Below, piece after piece: positions 44,266-53,359 of a stretch of 64,000 nt of DNA (positions are counted from its first letter, which is position 1; each line of letters opens with the position of its first letter). A program made the translations under genes and the position numbers. Origin of the DNA: Phycisphaerales bacterium. Its GTDB lineage: Bacteria > Planctomycetota > Phycisphaerae > Phycisphaerales > UBA1924. The stretch spans positions 1-64,000 of the forward strand of contig JAEPOJ010000022.1 of assembly GCA_017642965.1 (NCBI GenBank). Direction: 5' to 3'. Under the pieces are notes generated by a model that saw only the letters and a program-made list of their open reading frames with translations, was not told where the DNA came from and searched no databases.

Positions 44266-46155
44266 ATGTCCAGATACACGATTTTCCGATCGGCCGCCGC
44301 GCTCGCGGTGCTTGCTGGTTCGACGGCATTCGCTCAACCCGAAGGGTACATGAGCAACGATCAGCTTCAGTCCCGTCTCCAACAGATCGCATCGGATGAG
44401 CACGCCTCGCTCGACTCGATCGGGGAAAGCCTGGGCGGCACACAACTGCATGTACTCACACTCTCCGCGGGGCATACCCCTCGCCCGGCGTTGCTTGTCG
44501 CTGCCGGTATCGATGCGCAGTACCTCGTCAGCACCGAGATAGCGACTCGCATCGCGGAGGAACTCCTCGAACATCACCAGAGCCTCCTGGAAGACATGAC
44601 GGTGTACATCATCCCTCGCGTGAACCCGGATGGGGCGGCGCGAAACATGGGCAGCGTCCTGAGTGGGCATTCTGGGAATGCCCGCCTCGTCGATGAAGAT
44701 CGTGACCGGATGCTCGATGAGGATCACGCTGATGATCTCAACGGTGACGGCATTATTACGATGATGCGTCGCCTTGAGCCGCCGCTCGATCAGCGCCCTT
44801 CTCATCTCGCTGACCCGGATGATCCGCGACTGAACATTGAACCGGATGCGAGCGAGGGGCAGCGGGCTGCCTTCACGCTCTATCCCGAGGGCCTCGACAA
44901 CGACGGTGATGGATTGATCAATGAGGACGGATTTGGTGCGGTTGATATCAACATGAACTTCATGCACCGCTGGCCCGAGCACAATCCGCAAGCCGGGCGG
45001 TACGCGTTATCCGAACCGGAAGCGTACGCGCTCGCGCGGTTCGTGCTTGAGCGCGATGATATTGTTGCTGCTGTGACCATTGGTCGGCACGACAACATGA
45101 TTCATCAGCTCGATGCGAAGAAGAAGGACATCACAGGCAGATCGCCGCTTGAGATCGATGCCGGGGACGCTGAGCTCTATAAGCAGGCTGGCGAGTGGTT
45201 CAAGGATGCGTCCTCATTCACCAGCGGCGAGAAGCATGACAGCGCTGGGAGTTTCCACGCCTGGATGTATGCCCAGCGTGGGGTTGCGAGCTTCGCGGTC
45301 AATGGGTGGGCACTCCCTGAAGATCCAAAGGATGATCAGGGCGAAGAAGCGCGCGCGAAGTCCGATCGGCAGCTTGAAGAGCCAGTTCTTACGCCCTCGC
45401 CCGTCGGGGATATCTCGATGGAAACCCTCGACGAGCTCAGAGAAGCCTACTCCCAGATGACTGGAGAGGCGCCGGACGAGTCGATGCTCGATCAGATCAC
45501 GCCCGCCATGGTCGAGCAGTTCGCGGCCCAGATGGGCATCGAGGTCCGGCGTGTGAAACAAGCCAACGACGCCCCGGCAGATGCACCCAAGAAGGATGAT
45601 AAGAAATCGAGGAAAGGCCTGAGCGAGGATGCGAAATGGTTGGGCTATTTCGATGAGGAGGGCATCAAGGGATTCGTGAATTGGGAACCACTCGATCATC
45701 CGACACTGGGCAAGGTTGAGATCGGCGGATTCGTGCCCGGCGCAAAGATCAACCCTCCAGCCGATCTGCTGGATGAACTCGCCGAGAAGCATACCGCCTT
45801 CGTGACCAAGATCATGGAGATGCAATCGCAGATCAGCGTGCTTGGCCCCGAGGTTGTTGAACTCGGTGGCGGTTTGTATGAGGCGCGTGTTGTCATCCAG
45901 AACGAAGGAGAGCTTTCCACGACGACATCATTCTCGCGCACAACCCGCAGTGTGAAGCCGATGATCGTTCGTCTGTCCGTCCCGGTGGATCAGATCATCA
46001 GCGGGCAGCGAGTAGATCGGGTCTGGGGGATCGACGGGAATGGAGGGCGATCAGTTCATACTTGGGTCTTCAGATCCGACAACATCAATAACGAAACGGT
46101 CACGATCGATGATCCTCGGACAGGCGTCCGCAAGATCAAGCTGGGTGTCTGGTAA
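44266..46155 (+). CDS. Secreted M14-family protein with lost catalytic residues
   Basis: 629 aa; signal peptide ends AGSTAFAQ. AGAAGG lies six bases before the start. The sequence follows its neighbour at 46174 in outline: IIPRVNPDGAARN, a Ca-loop-rich insert (DLNGDGIITMMRR, GLDNDGDGLINED), VDINMNFMHRW and TIGRHDNMIHQLD. The zinc motif HxxE of the neighbour (VHGNE) is IDAQY here (Asp83, Tyr86). The substrate Arg (MNRNW) is replaced by MNFMH, and the catalytic Glu (FTNELW) by FAVNGW. Only the third-ligand His (GRHDN) remains. Probably a pseudo-enzyme, perhaps binding peptides or partnering the active paralogue 18 bases downstream. Confidence 0.8.
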   Translation: MSRYTIFRSAAALAVLAGSTAFAQPEGYMSNDQLQSRLQQIASDEHASLDSIGESLGGTQLHVLTLSAGHTPRPALLVAAGIDAQYLVSTEIATRIAEELLEHHQSLLEDMTVYIIPRVNPDGAARNMGSVLSGHSGNARLVDEDRDRMLDEDHADDLNGDGIITMMRRLEPPLDQRPSHLADPDDPRLNIEPDASEGQRAAFTLYPEGLDNDGDGLINEDGFGAVDINMNFMHRWPEHNPQAGRYALSEPEAYALARFVLERDDIVAAVTIGRHDNMIHQLDAKKKDITGRSPLEIDAGDAELYKQAGEWFKDASSFTSGEKHDSAGSFHAWMYAQRGVASFAVNGWALPEDPKDDQGEEARAKSDRQLEEPVLTPSPVGDISMETLDELREAYSQMTGEAPDESMLDQITPAMVEQFAAQMGIEVRRVKQANDAPADAPKKDDKKSRKGLSEDAKWLGYFDEEGIKGFVNWEPLDHPTLGKVEIGGFVPGAKINPPADLLDELAEKHTAFVTKIMEMQSQISVLGPEVVELGGGLYEARVVIQNEGELSTTTSFSRTTRSVKPMIVRLSVPVDQIISGQRVDRVWGIDGNGGRSVHTWVFRSDNINNETVTIDDPRTGVRKIKLGVW

Positions 46156-46173
46156 AGCGAGGAGAACAAGATC

Positions 46174-47943
46174 ATGAGCATCCTGAGTACAAACAAGCTG
46201 GCAAGACTCGCGGCTTCAGTCTGTGTGCTGGGTACAACGGCGGGCTTTGCTGCCGCTCAGCAGCAGATCCCGTCCAAGGTCGACGTTTCATGGAACCGCT
46301 ACTACGACTTCGAGGAGACGGAGAAGATCCTGAAGGATCTCGTCGCGGCATACCCGGATCTGCTCAGCCTCAAATCACTCGGGAAGAGCGAGCAGGGGCG
46401 TGACATGTGGTTGGTGATCCTCAATAACCCAGATACGGGTGAGGATTCTGAAAAACCGGCCATGTACATCGATGGCAATGTCCACGGCAATGAGATCCAG
46501 GCGACCGAAACGGTTCTTTATTCGATCTGGTATCTCACAAAGAGCTACGGAGAGGTTGAGCAGCTCACCGATCTGATCGACCGTACCGCGTTTTACTTCG
46601 TGCCATCTATCAACCCGGACGGAAGAGCAGAATGGTTTGCCAATCCGAACACGCCACACAGCGCGCGGACAGGACAGCGGCCGACAGATAATGACTATGA
46701 CGGCGAACTCGATGAAGACGGTTACGAGGATCTCGATGGAGATGGGCATATCACCCAGATGTGGAAGTTCGACCCCAACGGCCGCTGGCGACGAAACAAG
46801 CTCGATCCGCGCATCATCGAGCGAGTCCCCGATGGGGAGCAGGGTGAGCTCACACGCCTGGGCTCGGAGGGCATCGATAACGACGGCGACGGTCGCATCA
46901 ACGAGGATGGTCCCGGCGGCTACGACATGAATCGTAACTGGGGAAGTGACTGGCAGCCCAATCACGTCCAGTACGGTGCCGGTGAGCACCCGTTCGATCG
47001 CCCGGAGACGAAGGCGGTCGCGGATTTCATTCTCACCCGACCGAACATCGCCGCTGGCCAGAGCTACCACAATACGGGCGGCATGCTCCTGCGTGGGCCG
47101 GGCGCGTCCTATCTTGAGAACCTCTACCCCCGATCAGATCGCCAGATGTACGATGCGTTGGGAAGGGCGGGCGAGGATCTGCTCCCTTATTACAACTACT
47201 GGGTCATCCATTCCGATCTCTATACTGTGCACGGCGGGTTTGTCAACTGGCTCGCTGAAGGGCTTGGCGTTGCGAGTTTCACGAACGAGCTCTGGACAGA
47301 CCGACGCATCATGCCGGATCCGAGCCGTGAGTTCAGCGACGAGGAGCGCATGCACTGGCAGGACCGGATGCTGTTCGGCCAGACGTTTACAGATTACACC
47401 GAGTATGACCACCCTCAGCACGGAAAGGTACTCATCGGTGGAGGGACGAAGTACTCATCCCGTGTCACGCCTCCGTTCATGCTTGAGGAAGGGTGTCACA
47501 GAAACTTCGCATTCACTATGTTCCATGCGAGCAGCATGCCCGAGCTCCGGTTCAAGTGGGCGGGCATAAAGGACATGGGCGACGGGCTGTGGGAGATCAC
47601 GGTCGAGATCGAGAACACTCAGATCATCCCGACCCGTCTCGCGATTGCCGCGCGCAACGAGATCGGCCTGCCCGATCTGCTCACGCTGTCCGGTGCCGAT
47701 GTGCTGCTCTCAGGGCAGGTCAGCGATCGTTTTGACCAGACGATGAGGCCCATCAAGGATCGCCCCGAGCGGATGCTGATCGAGAACGGGATCGGAGGCG
47801 ACTCATTCAGCACATTCCGTTTCCTTGTCAGGGGTGACGAGGGCAAGATGATCCGACTCAGTTACGAGGCAGAGAAGGCGCGTGATATCGAAGTCCGATT
47901 CCCCCTTCGAGCAAAGGAGACGAGTTGGGTCGACGATGAGTAA
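46174..47943 (+). CDS. Secreted M14 zinc carboxypeptidase
   Basis: 589 aa; signal peptide ends FAAAQ. GAGGAGA precedes the ATG. Zinc ligands His104 and Glu107 (DGNVHGNEIQ), and the third His in QSYHNTGGML; substrate Arg in DMNRNWGSDW; catalytic Glu in FTNELWTD. A Ca-loop insert (DLDGDGHITQMWK and GIDNDGDGRINED) lies between the second and third ligands, and a 200-residue C-terminal domain follows. This is an intact carboxypeptidase, probably periplasmic or secreted, cleaving C-terminal residues from peptides. Same layout as the upstream degenerate copy, so a tandem duplication is likely. Confidence 0.9.
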   Translation: MSILSTNKLARLAASVCVLGTTAGFAAAQQQIPSKVDVSWNRYYDFEETEKILKDLVAAYPDLLSLKSLGKSEQGRDMWLVILNNPDTGEDSEKPAMYIDGNVHGNEIQATETVLYSIWYLTKSYGEVEQLTDLIDRTAFYFVPSINPDGRAEWFANPNTPHSARTGQRPTDNDYDGELDEDGYEDLDGDGHITQMWKFDPNGRWRRNKLDPRIIERVPDGEQGELTRLGSEGIDNDGDGRINEDGPGGYDMNRNWGSDWQPNHVQYGAGEHPFDRPETKAVADFILTRPNIAAGQSYHNTGGMLLRGPGASYLENLYPRSDRQMYDALGRAGEDLLPYYNYWVIHSDLYTVHGGFVNWLAEGLGVASFTNELWTDRRIMPDPSREFSDEERMHWQDRMLFGQTFTDYTEYDHPQHGKVLIGGGTKYSSRVTPPFMLEEGCHRNFAFTMFHASSMPELRFKWAGIKDMGDGLWEITVEIENTQIIPTRLAIAARNEIGLPDLLTLSGADVLLSGQVSDRFDQTMRPIKDRPERMLIENGIGGDSFSTFRFLVRGDEGKMIRLSYEAEKARDIEVRFPLRAKETSWVDDE

Positions 47944-48307
47944 TCACCCACCGCCGAAAACTTGCGTGGTCTGCGGGCGTGAGATCGAGTGGAGGAAGAA
48001 ATGGGTGCGGGACTGGGATTCAGTCAAGTACTGCTCGAAATCGTGCCGCGCAAAGAAGCGATCGCCGATCGATGAGTCGCTCGAGATGGCGATCATGAAC
48101 CTGCTCAGCGGTCGCGAGGGAGGGGCCACGATCTGTCCATCCGAAGCGGCCAGAAAGGTCAGGCCGGATGACTGGCGCCCGCTCATGGAGCCGGCTCGGA
48201 TGGCCGCACGACGCCTAGTCGACGGGGGCAAGGTCGAGATCACGCAGCGGGGGCACGCGGTCGATCCATCATCGGCGAAGGGGCCGATCCGGATCCGCCT
48301 GAAATAG
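47936..48307 (+). CDS. DUF2256 and DUF3253 domain protein
   Basis: 123 aa from ATG 47936, which overlaps the stop of the M14 gene by eight bases. N-terminus has the DUF2256 zinc-binding pattern CVVCGREIEWRKKW...VKYCSKSCRAKKR (Cys pairs about 10-50). The C-terminal part (about 55-123, with a CPSEAARKVRPDDW segment) fits DUF3253, a winged-helix-like fold. Such fusions are widespread but have no known job. Cytoplasmic. The overlap with a secreted peptidase gene suggests convenience of transcription rather than a shared pathway. Followed by a terminator. Confidence 0.85.
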   Translation: MSNHPPPKTCVVCGREIEWRKKWVRDWDSVKYCSKSCRAKKRSPIDESLEMAIMNLLSGREGGATICPSEAARKVRPDDWRPLMEPARMAARRLVDGGKVEITQRGHAVDPSSAKGPIRIRLK

Positions 48308-48325
48308 ATCGTCGAGTCATTGAAG

Positions 48326-48354
48326 AAGGGCAGCCGGATAACCGGCTGCCCTTT
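48326..48354. terminator. Bidirectional terminator between the DUF2256 gene and the second PEP-CTERM gene
   Basis: Perfect 12-bp stem AAGGGCAGCCGG (48326-48337) / CCGGCTGCCCTT (48342-48353) with an ATAA loop, placed between convergent genes. T-run short on both sides. Confidence 0.75.
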
Positions 48355-48382
48355 GAGTCGTGAGTTTCTCCCGGACCGCAGG

Positions 48383-49033
48383 TCAGCGGCGGCGACGTGA
48401 AGCCGCCAGGCCACCGAGGCCGAGCACCGCGAGAGCGCCGGGTGCCGGGACCGCGTTCACGCGTGCATCACCGACATCAGCGCCGGTGAGGTCAGCAGAA
48501 GCGAGCCCGTTATCGCTCAGGAAGCCAGCGAACTCGCTCGAGACCAACAGGTTCGCTTCAATGATCAGCCCGCTCGCATCCGCGCTGAGGAACGAAGGAT
48601 CAGCCACATCGAAGAGAATCTCGGCGATTCCAATGGTGCTCTCTACGAAGAAGCCACTCCGGCCGTCGCCCACGCGACCAGCGTCGTAGCCGATCGTGAA
48701 GTTGCCGACCTCAACACTGTCGCTGTTGAAGAACACTGAGCCGGTGTGCTCAATAGATCCGGCAAAGCTGCTCAGGCCGGCGTCGTACGAAAAGGTCGTG
48801 GGGAGCATTGCCGCGTCGCGTGCGTTGATGCCGAATGCGACGCTTGAATCACCCAACTCACCCGGGGCGATCACATCGGCCGAGACACTGGAAAGATCCA
48901 GGCTCGCGGCGCTTGAGAGAGTATCGGTATCGAGCAGGACGCTCGTCTGCCCGCCGGTTATGTCAAAGTCCTGGGCGTGCGCGACGCCGCAGGTGCTTGC
49001 GAGCAAAAGAGCGGTGTAAGTCTGAGTCTTCAT
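48383..49033 (-). CDS. Exported PEP-CTERM-type protein
   Basis: 216 aa from ATG 49033 (GGAGG eight bases before). Signal peptide ends GVAHAQ. Ser/Asp-rich body of unknown fold with no cysteines. C-terminus PAPGALAVLGLGGLAAS then RRRR, nearly the same as the protein at 24202-24948. This is the exosortase-type sorting tail. Its body does not obviously resemble the other protein. Monocistronic. No exosortase gene is present in the window, so the sorting enzyme is encoded elsewhere. Confidence 0.82.
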   Translation of the reverse strand: MKTQTYTALLLASTCGVAHAQDFDITGGQTSVLLDTDTLSSAASLDLSSVSADVIAPGELGDSSVAFGINARDAAMLPTTFSYDAGLSSFAGSIEHTGSVFFNSDSVEVGNFTIGYDAGRVGDGRSGFFVESTIGIAEILFDVADPSFLSADASGLIIEANLLVSSEFAGFLSDNGLASADLTGADVGDARVNAVPAPGALAVLGLGGLAASRRRR

Positions 49034-49353
49034 CTTTGTGTCCTCCATATCACAGTTTGTACACGCACAGGTACGCCTGAGCGTGAGGCCGAAACAAAAT
49101 GGGCCTGTGTGTGGAGGGGACAAAGCGAGCGATTGCTGCTTTCGGGTAATCAGCGGGGGAGCGTTGCCGGGCTCTCTCGCTGGGCTTGTGTTGTTTTCTA
49201 TCCGGAGTCCCTCATGATGGCACGCCTGCGAGCGTGTCCTCCATACCATGCGCGTGTTCAGCTACGATGCCAATCAATCCCGCATGAAATCGGACGTAGT
49301 GAGCACACAGATGCAAAGCGCATAAAAAAACCCACCGGAATCGGTGGGTGAAA
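49034..49353. other. Intergenic region between PEP-CTERM gene and tRNA-Gly (320 bp)
   Basis: No gene seen. It contains the ribosome-binding site and presumably the promoter of the PEP-CTERM gene (minus) and the terminator of tRNA-Gly at its right end. No clear promoter hexamers found by eye. Confidence 0.4.
49324..49348 (-). terminator. Rho-independent terminator of tRNA-Gly
   Basis: Stem CCCACCG (49331-49337) / CGGTGGG (49342-49348), loop GAAT; on the minus strand it is followed by seven T. It starts six bases beyond the tRNA 3' end. Confidence 0.9.
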
Positions 49354-49424
49354 GCGGGTGATCGGGATCGAACCGACGACATTCAGCTTGGGAAGCTGAC
49401 GTTCTACCACTGAACTACACCCGC
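49354..49424 (-). tRNA. tRNA-Gly(CCC)
   Basis: 71-nt cloverleaf on the minus strand: acceptor GCGGGTG/CACCCGC, D-arm GTTC/GAAC, anticodon stem TCAGC/GCTGA with loop TTCCCAA (anticodon CCC, reads GGG), T-arm GTCGG/CCGAT with TTCGATC loop. No CCA is encoded. It sits 96 bases downstream of the last Bat gene on the same strand but has its own -10-like element and terminator. Confidence 0.95.
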
Positions 49425-49452
49425 GTTCGTGGTGGCCATAGGGGCCGTTCAC

Positions 49453-49479
49453 AGTATATTAACCGCGTGCGGGCGTAAG
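49453..49479 (-). promoter_or_regulatory. Possible promoter of tRNA-Gly
   Basis: TATACT (49453-49458, read on the minus strand), 28 bases upstream of the tRNA 5' end; a poor -35 (TTACGC, 49474-49479) stands 15 bases before it. Confidence 0.35.
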
Positions 49480-49520
49480 GCCAGAGAGACCCGACGGGAA
49501 TCTATTGCTTGGAACCAGAC

Positions 49521-50339
49521 TCAGGTGGGTGGATTGATCCGTGAGATGGCGTCGAGCGGGACCCAGCACGCAGTGCCGTCGATCAGGGAGAGTCGTGCCC
49601 AGTCATCCCGTACCTCCCGGAGAGTGCCTTCGACGCCCGCGCTCAGGGGTTCGGCATACACGGGGGTGTAAATGGCGTCGTCAGGACCACTCATCGCATT
49701 GATCTCATACAACACCACAACCCCCGGCTTCCCCTGATCGAGGCTCCACTCATAGCCGAGTGCTGCGAAGGGGATACACGCGAGCGCGAGGCAAGTGATC
49801 GCGAGCGGACGCAGCGATGGAAGTTGGCGTGCACAAATTCTGAGGATAAGGATCGCCCATCCCAGAGTGAACAGAGAGATAAAGGACCACCAGAGGATCG
49901 ATCTCGGAATCAGCCCGCGCCAGCTGATCAGTGCCGCCCGGACGCGGTTTGGGATATTGGGCTCGACCTGGATCTGGATTTGATCGCGGACGTAGCTTAG
50001 AGAATCTTGAATGCGAGGATCTCGCGGGTTGATCTGCTCGCCCCGCCGGAATGCGATCATCGCGTAGCCGTGCTCGCCGAGCAGCGTATAGGCATTCCCC
50101 AGTGCGTGGTAAGCGCCGGAAGATTGTACTTCTTGCTCATCGATCGCGTTTGCGAGTTCAGAAGCAGCTTCGGCAATGATGGCCTCGGCACCCTGATCCT
50201 GGGCTTCGAGGCGCTCTATACCCAAACTCAGCTTATCCAGTGCCTCGGTCAGTGTTGATGAGTGGTCTTGAGCGTTGGTGAGGCAGCAGGAGATCGACAC
50301 GATCGCCAGAATAATCCGGAACAAGCATGAGTGATTCAT
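49521..50339 (-). CDS. batE: BatE-like TPR/SH3 membrane protein
   Basis: 272 aa from ATG 50339 (GGGAGG six bases upstream), overlapping the BatD stop by four bases. Signal peptide, then a TPR-type helical segment (AYHALGNAYTLLGEHGYAMIAFRRGEQINP, given here in two repeats about 70-110), two membrane helices (about 145-205) and a C-terminal SH3-like region (about 215-270). Bat proteins (Bacteroides aerotolerance) form a periplasmic/inner-membrane complex linked to stress tolerance. Last gene of the MoxR-Bat operon. Confidence 0.8.
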   Translation of the reverse strand: MNHSCLFRIILAIVSISCCLTNAQDHSSTLTEALDKLSLGIERLEAQDQGAEAIIAEAASELANAIDEQEVQSSGAYHALGNAYTLLGEHGYAMIAFRRGEQINPRDPRIQDSLSYVRDQIQIQVEPNIPNRVRAALISWRGLIPRSILWWSFISLFTLGWAILILRICARQLPSLRPLAITCLALACIPFAALGYEWSLDQGKPGVVVLYEINAMSGPDDAIYTPVYAEPLSAGVEGTLREVRDDWARLSLIDGTACWVPLDAISRINPPT

Positions 50340-52123
50340 CGCTCGCCTCCCTTGGCCGCACGCAGGCACTGTTCGTGCATCGAACGCAGCAATCTCTGGC
50401 ACTCTGTGGGATCGGCATTTGGAGAGATCCCAGGGTGTTCCGCTTCGATGAGGCGGCTGTGAAGTGCTTGCCGAGTGGGTTCATCCACTGGCAGCAGTGT
50501 TACGTCTGAGGCGACGACGGCGTCTTGATTGATATCGAGGGCGCGCGCGAGGTAGCACTGCAACGAGTCTACTCCTCTGTATTTTCTTGCCGCAGCGAAT
50601 GCGCGTCGTAACGTGAGCGCTTCAGGGTCTCGATTGCGGCGATAGGTGGCGATCACGATCGCAGCGAGATAGAGCGATGGGGGGGTGGCGATCGTCGCGA
50701 TCCACGCGGGCTTCTGAATCGTACCGGCCAAGTCAAAGCCGTCCGACTTCATCAGTTCATCGGCGGTGCCATGCGCCCAGAGACCTGGTGCAGCGGTGGT
50801 CAGCTCTACCTTTTCAACGCTGCGCCGTTCGGCGCTTTGGGTCGATTGAGTACCGCTGCTCACGATCGCGTCCGCCAGAGTGACCTCGCGGACCGCCTGC
50901 ACCGAAAGTGGAATCGGACTGGTCTGGTATACGCGATACTCACCGAGTATCGGGTCGAACGAGGCCAAGCCGATTGCGGGTATTTCATCCACTCGGTCAC
51001 TCAGTGCTCGGATGGTGGTACTGTATTCCCTCACGCCTTCCCTGCGCGGGAGTGATTCGCGCCATCCTTCCGAGTCGATTTTAAAGTGCTCTGCGAAGGA
51101 GGGAATCGATTCAAGATCGGGGGCGTCCTGCACGCCCGTCATTGGTTCTTGACCACGAATGCGGAGTGTCAGCCCGATCGGGTCACCAACATGAACCCGA
51201 GAATTCGATGCTCTTGATTCAAGCTCGAACTCACCGATCGCGCCGTTGTACTCATCCGGGCGTCTATCCGAGGGGACTGGGATAACTTCGATCGTGGTTG
51301 TGTCGGACTCGGCGTACGCTCGGTACCGGGAACCCGTGCCGGATTGCCTAGTGAAAATAGTCCGGAGCGGTCCCAGTTCATACGTTCCAAGTTCGGTCGG
51401 GGTGATCGTAAAACGGAACGTGAACTTCGAGAGCTGGCGTCCGCTTTGTGTCTGCGATGTAACGTATCCAATGATGGGGCGGCCGTTCAGGGGAAACTCG
51501 ATCTGGTGGAAGTTGCCTGGCGCGGGGAGTGCACGGATCTGAAAAGATTCCGGAACGGAGGAGGATGAGAAGTTGAACTCTGAGGTGTTGTCCCCGATCA
51601 GCCACTCGCACTCGACCTCGATTGTCTCATTGAGATAGAGCTGGGTGCGTTCGATATTCACAATGAGTTCATCGTCCGGAGACTCCGATGGAAGCAGGGA
51701 TCGGAAGCTCGTCGCGTTCCCGGTGTAGACCTTCCCGTTCTCCTTCACGCTCGGCGCGGGAATAGCGACCTCGCCCTCAACCACAGCCGTGAGCGTGTAC
51801 TGGAAAATGTAGCTGCGCTGCGTCACCGAGCGTCTGCGGCCGTTCTCGTACTGCATCGATGTGAATGACTGCGAGCTTCGGCCGTGGAAGATTGCCTTCA
51901 CGCCCTCTGGGAACTCGACCACCGGTTGCTCAGGGTTAATTGCGTTGTACACCGCAACGGAGTACGACACTTCATCGCCTACGTACACGCTGCTCCGAGT
52001 GAGTTCCGCCTCAACGCGGATGTCCTCACTATCTGACGATACCTGCGCAGAGCACACAGATGACACCCAAGCGAATGCGAGTACAAACAGAGCGTTTCGA
52101 AGTGTGAACAGCATCGGCGTCAT
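50336..52123 (-). CDS. batD: BatD-family membrane protein
   Basis: 595 aa. Signal peptide ends VCSAQ; then a series of beta-sandwich domains (about 30-430) typical of BatD, with the family-type VYVGDEVSYSVAVYN start and the IPAPSV segment; a membrane helix near 470-490 (PPSLYLAAIVIATY) and a cytoplasmic helical tail. Expected to assemble with the VWA proteins BatA and BatB at the inner membrane. Three bases after the stop of the upstream Q-rich gene and four-base overlap with batE show tight coupling. Confidence 0.88.
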   Translation of the reverse strand: MTPMLFTLRNALFVLAFAWVSSVCSAQVSSDSEDIRVEAELTRSSVYVGDEVSYSVAVYNAINPEQPVVEFPEGVKAIFHGRSSQSFTSMQYENGRRRSVTQRSYIFQYTLTAVVEGEVAIPAPSVKENGKVYTGNATSFRSLLPSESPDDELIVNIERTQLYLNETIEVECEWLIGDNTSEFNFSSSSVPESFQIRALPAPGNFHQIEFPLNGRPIIGYVTSQTQSGRQLSKFTFRFTITPTELGTYELGPLRTIFTRQSGTGSRYRAYAESDTTTIEVIPVPSDRRPDEYNGAIGEFELESRASNSRVHVGDPIGLTLRIRGQEPMTGVQDAPDLESIPSFAEHFKIDSEGWRESLPRREGVREYSTTIRALSDRVDEIPAIGLASFDPILGEYRVYQTSPIPLSVQAVREVTLADAIVSSGTQSTQSAERRSVEKVELTTAAPGLWAHGTADELMKSDGFDLAGTIQKPAWIATIATPPSLYLAAIVIATYRRNRDPEALTLRRAFAAARKYRGVDSLQCYLARALDINQDAVVASDVTLLPVDEPTRQALHSRLIEAEHPGISPNADPTECQRLLRSMHEQCLRAAKGGER

Positions 52124-52126
52124 GGC

Positions 52127-53359
52127 CTACCAATCCCTTTCCACGGGAACAGGACGTCCTGTTCGTCTATAGACGTTGCGTGCCTCACGCTCACGACGTT
52201 CCTTCTCCAGAAGCTGTTGTGCGATCTCGCTGATCTGGTCGCCATCCTCGTTCTCAGCTTCGCCCTGCTGCTGGCCTTCCTGCTGATCGCCCGGTTGTGG
52301 CTCCTGATCACGCTCATCAGATTTTTGCCCATCGCTGCCCGCCATGTCACGCAGCTGCTCAGCGGCATTCCGGAGTGCTTCGGCGGCTTCCTGCTGCTCA
52401 CGAGCAGCCTGCTGAGTATCACCCCGATCGAGCGCGTCTTTCGCGCGTTCCTGAGCATCGCGAGCCCTCTGAAGCTCGTCCTGTATGTCCTGCATCTGCT
52501 CGCTCTGCCCCTCGCTATCTTTGTTTAGCCCTTCCTGCTCGCGCTGCGTCTGATCGCTGAGTTCTTCTTGGTCTTCCTGCTGCTCACGCTGCCCCTCGGG
52601 TTGTTGTGAACTGTTTGATTGGTTCTCGTTGGCTTCCTGCTGTTGTTGCTCCGCCAGCTCGTCGAGTCGATCAGCAGATTCCTGTTGCTGCTGCTGGCGT
52701 TCCTGCTGGGCCTGTCGCTGCTGTTCGATGAGATTCTTGAGTGCGTTGATCTGATCACGCAGCGTGCGGATCTCTCGGCGTACGCGCTCGAGATTCTCGA
52801 TCGCTGGCCTGTACGTCCGGTCCACATCGTGCGCGGATCGGAACGCCCCTGCAGACTCGATGAGTGTGCTGAGCTTGCCCTGCATCTGTTCCAGCTTCGC
52901 ATCCAGATCTTGCGGCGAGGCAATGGCCGGAGACTGCTGGGTGTGCGTTGATGCGATCAGATAGCGGGCGTGCCCGATCGAATCGCGAGCACGGGCACGA
53001 AGGGCCGGGTCTGTGCCCTCAGAATCCGCACGCCTGAGCCATTCGATGGCATCAGAAAGTGAAGTGGCATTCTCGGGTGCATGTTTCATGAACGAGACGC
53101 CCAGGTAGTACGCTGCAGCGGATTGGTATGCGCTGTCGTCGCAGCGCGCCACGATCTCAGCGAGCATCTCTTGTCTGGTTTCAAACGGTGTCGCATGATC
53201 CATGGCTTGCCTGAGCCGAACCCGGGCGATGCTTGCGGGCATGCTCTCAGACGTCTCGGGTGTGGCTTGCTGCTCGCGCTGCTCTGGCTGAAGCGTTGTG
53301 TTGTATACGCCCAAAGAACTCAGCGAAAGCATGGTGCTCATGACGATCGAAAATATCAT
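52127..53359 (-). CDS. Gln/Glu-rich coiled-coil protein in the BatC position
   Basis: 410 aa. Short N-terminal signal or anchor, a TPR-like segment (about 45-135, for example SAAAYYLGVSFMKHA), then about 230 residues of Gln/Glu/Arg-rich low-complexity coiled coil (about 140-380) and a basic end. In other bat operons this slot holds BatC, a short TPR protein, so this is probably an expanded BatC-like protein. Four-base overlap with batB, three-base gap to batD. Codon use in the Gln run (CAG/CAA) is ordinary, so it is not a simple repeat expansion. Confidence 0.7.
   Translation of the reverse strand: MIFSIVMSTMLSLSSLGVYNTTLQPEQREQQATPETSESMPASIARVRLRQAMDHATPFETRQEMLAEIVARCDDSAYQSAAAYYLGVSFMKHAPENATSLSDAIEWLRRADSEGTDPALRARARDSIGHARYLIASTHTQQSPAIASPQDLDAKLEQMQGKLSTLIESAGAFRSAHDVDRTYRPAIENLERVRREIRTLRDQINALKNLIEQQRQAQQERQQQQQESADRLDELAEQQQQEANENQSNSSQQPEGQREQQEDQEELSDQTQREQEGLNKDSEGQSEQMQDIQDELQRARDAQERAKDALDRGDTQQAAREQQEAAEALRNAAEQLRDMAGSDGQKSDERDQEPQPGDQQEGQQQGEAENEDGDQISEIAQQLLEKERREREARNVYRRTGRPVPVERDW

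Noticed and set aside
52240-52740. Repetitive-looking CTG/TTG-rich stretch
   Set aside because: It is the coding sequence of the Gln/Glu-rich coiled coil on the minus strand; no fixed repeat unit or spacer, so neither a CRISPR array nor a satellite.
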